Assembly (NCBI GenBank): GCA_900541315.1
Contig: UQJF01000075.1
Coordinates: forward strand, 1-15,195
Origin: an uncultured Clostridium sp.
GTDB taxonomy: Bacteria > Bacillota > Clostridia > Lachnospirales > Lachnospiraceae
Direction of reading: 5' to 3'
Length of the DNA stretch: 15,195 nt
The position numbers and the translations under genes were made by a program. The notes under the pieces were generated by a model. The model had not been told where the DNA came from, ran no database searches, and worked only from the letters and a program-made list of their open reading frames with translations. Shown here piece after piece: positions 13,665 through 15,195 of this stretch (position 1 is its first letter; each line of letters starts with the position of its first letter).

Positions 13665-14660
13665 TTAGTTGTTCTGGCACTGTACAGCTGTAATAGCAAC
13701 AACACCTACGATATCGTCAGCAGAGCATCCTCTGGACAGATCGTTTACTGGCTTGGCAATACCCTGGCACATTGGACCGTAAGCAGCTGCTTTACCAAGT
13801 CTCTGAACCAGCTTATAACCAATATTACCAGCATCCAGGTCTGGGAATACCAGTACATTGGCATGTCCGGCAACCTTGGAATCTGGAGCCTTGGAAGCGC
13901 CGATCTCAGGAACGATAGCTGCATCTAACTGCAGTTCACCGTCAAGTGCTAATTCAGGAGCCATTTCCTTAGCTAATCTGGTAGCTTCTACTACTTTGTC
14001 TACATCAGCATGCTTTGCGCTTCCCTTGGAAGAATGGGACAGCATAGCAACCTTAGGCTCATGTCCTACTAACATCTTGAAGCTCTCAGCGGAAGAAACA
14101 GCAATTGCTGCTAATTCTTCTGGAGTTGGGTTCTGGTTCAGACCACAGTCAGCGAATACAAATGTACCATTATCGCCAAGATCGCAGTCCGGAACTTCCA
14201 TTAAGAAGAATGCGGAAACCAGCTTGGTTCCTGGTTTGGTCTTGATAACCTGTAAGCAAGGTCTTAAGGTATTTGCTGTAGAATGGCAGGCACCAGATAC
14301 CATGCCGTCTGCATCACCGTTCTTGATCATTAAACAGCCATAGTAAGCATAGTCTCCTAAGATGGTCTCCTTTGCTTTCTCTGAAGTCATGCCTTTTGAT
14401 TTTCTTAACTCAACGAAAAGATCGATATATTCCTGGGTCTTCTCATAAGTCTGTGGATTGATGATGGTTGCGCCAGAAACATCTAAGCCCTTGCTGTGTT
14501 CGCCGATATCCTCTGGTGTACCGATGATGATCAGGTTAGCAAGTCCTTCTTTTAAAATTTTCTCAGCAGCTTCCCATGTTCTGCGGTCCATGGACTCTGG
14601 AAGAACGATAGTTTTTTTGTCTGCTTTTGCTTTTTCTTTGATAATGTCGATTACTGCCAT
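13665..14660 (-). CDS. pta: Phosphate acetyltransferase
   Basis: A 331-residue short-form phosphotransacetylase that makes acetyl phosphate from acetyl-CoA and phosphate, paired with ackA directly downstream. It lacks the N-terminal regulatory domains of the long E. coli enzyme. The active-site region reads KPVNDLSRGC with S309 and R310, and R133 (TLRPCLQ) is also conserved; both match the Methanosarcina numbering. Other family features are IVLPESMDRRTWEAA, DGMVSGACHSTA and VFPDLDAGNIGYKLVQR. The start at 14660 has a GGAAAGGGG ribosome binding site and a promoter at 14703-14731, so pta-ackA forms one transcript. Confidence 0.98.
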   Translation of the reverse strand: MAVIDIIKEKAKADKKTIVLPESMDRRTWEAAEKILKEGLANLIIIGTPEDIGEHSKGLDVSGATIINPQTYEKTQEYIDLFVELRKSKGMTSEKAKETILGDYAYYGCLMIKNGDADGMVSGACHSTANTLRPCLQVIKTKPGTKLVSAFFLMEVPDCDLGDNGTFVFADCGLNQNPTPEELAAIAVSSAESFKMLVGHEPKVAMLSHSSKGSAKHADVDKVVEATRLAKEMAPELALDGELQLDAAIVPEIGASKAPDSKVAGHANVLVFPDLDAGNIGYKLVQRLGKAAAYGPMCQGIAKPVNDLSRGCSADDIVGVVAITAVQCQNN

Positions 14661-14702
14661 AATCTTATTTACCCCTTTCCTTATGTTGAAGCATATAACC
14701 TT

Positions 14703-14731
14703 ATTATATACGTAGCCCCTTGCGGAAACAA
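14703..14731 (-). promoter_or_regulatory. Promoter of pta-ackA
   Basis: The minus strand has TTGTTT (14726-14731), 17 bp, and TATAAT (14703-14708). The -10 box is perfect and the -35 box weak (3/6). The start site would be about 35 nt before pta. Confidence 0.6.
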
Positions 14732-14783
14732 GCTGAAATTAACGAAATCTTGCACTTTTTTTCATACTTTTCCAGTTATATGG

Positions 14784-15116
14784 CTATATTTTCTCGTAGT
14801 GGTCTACATTGATAACAAAAATCGTAGCACCGCCTACTTCTACGGTCATAGGCATAGTAGCATAATTTACCATAGCAGTACCGGAAATATAAGGCATATT
14901 TACAGTCAGCTTCTGATGCTGTCCACACTCCTGCTTGATCAGGGAGATCACCTCTTCTACTTTCTCATCTTCTACACCGATCATTAATGTTGTATTTCCC
15001 TTTTTTAAGAAACCACCGGTAGTAGACAATCTGGTCACACTGTAGTGATTCTGGTTTAAAAGGCTTACTACATCATCTTCATTATCATTACGTACAATGG
15101 CGTATACTAATTTCAT
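14784..15116 (-). CDS. darA: Cyclic-di-AMP receptor, PII-like (DarA/PstA)
   Basis: A 110-residue PII-like protein of the DarA (PstA, formerly YaaQ) family, a trimer that binds c-di-AMP. TTGGFLKKGNTT (32-43) carries the binding residues G35, F36, L37 and N41 at the same numbers as in Bacillus, and VGGATIFVINVD is the conserved C-terminal strand. The target of this receptor is not well known. AGGAGG lies 9 nt before the ATG at 15114-15116. The shared leader core sits 25 nt upstream. No terminator is clear between darA and the pta promoter. In many Clostridia the gene lies near tmk and DNA polymerase III genes; here the upstream neighbour is outside the window. Confidence 0.93.
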   Translation of the reverse strand: MKLVYAIVRNDNEDDVVSLLNQNHYSVTRLSTTGGFLKKGNTTLMIGVEDEKVEEVISLIKQECGQHQKLTVNMPYISGTAMVNYATMPMTVEVGGATIFVINVDHYEKI

Positions 15117-15141
15117 AGTCTTGGTCCTCCTTATTTGTGTT

Positions 15142-15177
15142 ATGTTCTCTCGGAATCTTTCTGTACCTGATTTTGTG
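15142..15177 (-). repeat. Shared leader element, darA copy
   Basis: The minus strand reads through CAGAAAGATTCCGAGAGAAC to CAT, then 10 nt, AGGAGG, 9 nt and the darA ATG. The 36-bp segment matches the amt leader copy (879-914) at 31 of 36 positions. The last 79 bases of the window hold no other recognised gene. Confidence 0.6.
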
Positions 15178-15195
15178 AGAAGATTTTTTGTCAGT

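Noticed and set aside
1..15195. CRISPR arrays, tRNA or rRNA genes, insertion sequences, prophage or defence genes
   Set aside because: None seen on either strand. The only transposon-like sequence is the library adapter at the left end.

Overview
The window reads as a chromosomal piece of a low-to-mid GC Clostridia genome, most likely Lachnospiraceae. The evidence is the Firmicutes-style order yceD-rpmF / plsX-acpP / rnc-smc-ftsY, the four-cysteine L32 beginning MSICPKNKSSKARRD, a DarA-type c-di-AMP receptor, and AGGAGG ribosome binding sites. All 14 genes lie on the minus strand, so transcription runs from high to low coordinates. Positions 1-20 are not genomic: they match the Tn5 mosaic-end (Nextera) adapter, so position 1 is a contig end.

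From right to left: darA (c-di-AMP-binding PII-like protein), then pta-ackA (acetyl-CoA to acetate with ATP gain), then yceD-rpmF behind a perfect-consensus promoter covered by a dyad and closed by a strong terminator. Next come plsX-acpP (phospholipid and fatty-acid synthesis) with their own promoter and terminator, and rnc-smc-ftsY (RNase III, chromosome condensation, SRP receptor). ilvA (ACT-regulated threonine deaminase) follows with its own promoter. After it are a CLC-family anion transporter, a small lipoprotein and a 97-residue protein of unknown function. Last is an ammonium transporter gene that is broken and runs, out of frame, into a PII signalling domain before the contig ends.

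The gene content is mostly housekeeping; the less ordinary material is in the leaders. (1) The amt leader has a perfect TTGACA-N17-TATAAT promoter, an intrinsic terminator almost at the start site, then two 16-nt hairpins with six-base loops. The second hairpin overlaps a second terminator, as in ANTAR-protein antitermination. (2) Four genes (amt, ftsY, rnc, darA) share an unexplained element, CGGGAGAACAT or close variants. It lies exactly 10 nt before the Shine-Dalgarno block in the three genes with an intact AGGAGG. amt and darA share 36 bp of it. (3) The CLC gene has a 12-bp leader stem whose two imperfect pairs are G.U only in the minus-strand RNA. (4) A 28-bp dyad is centred on the -10 box of yceD-rpmF.

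All calls come from reading the sequence by eye. Family assignments rest on remembered motifs, and RNA structures were paired by hand without energy calculations.
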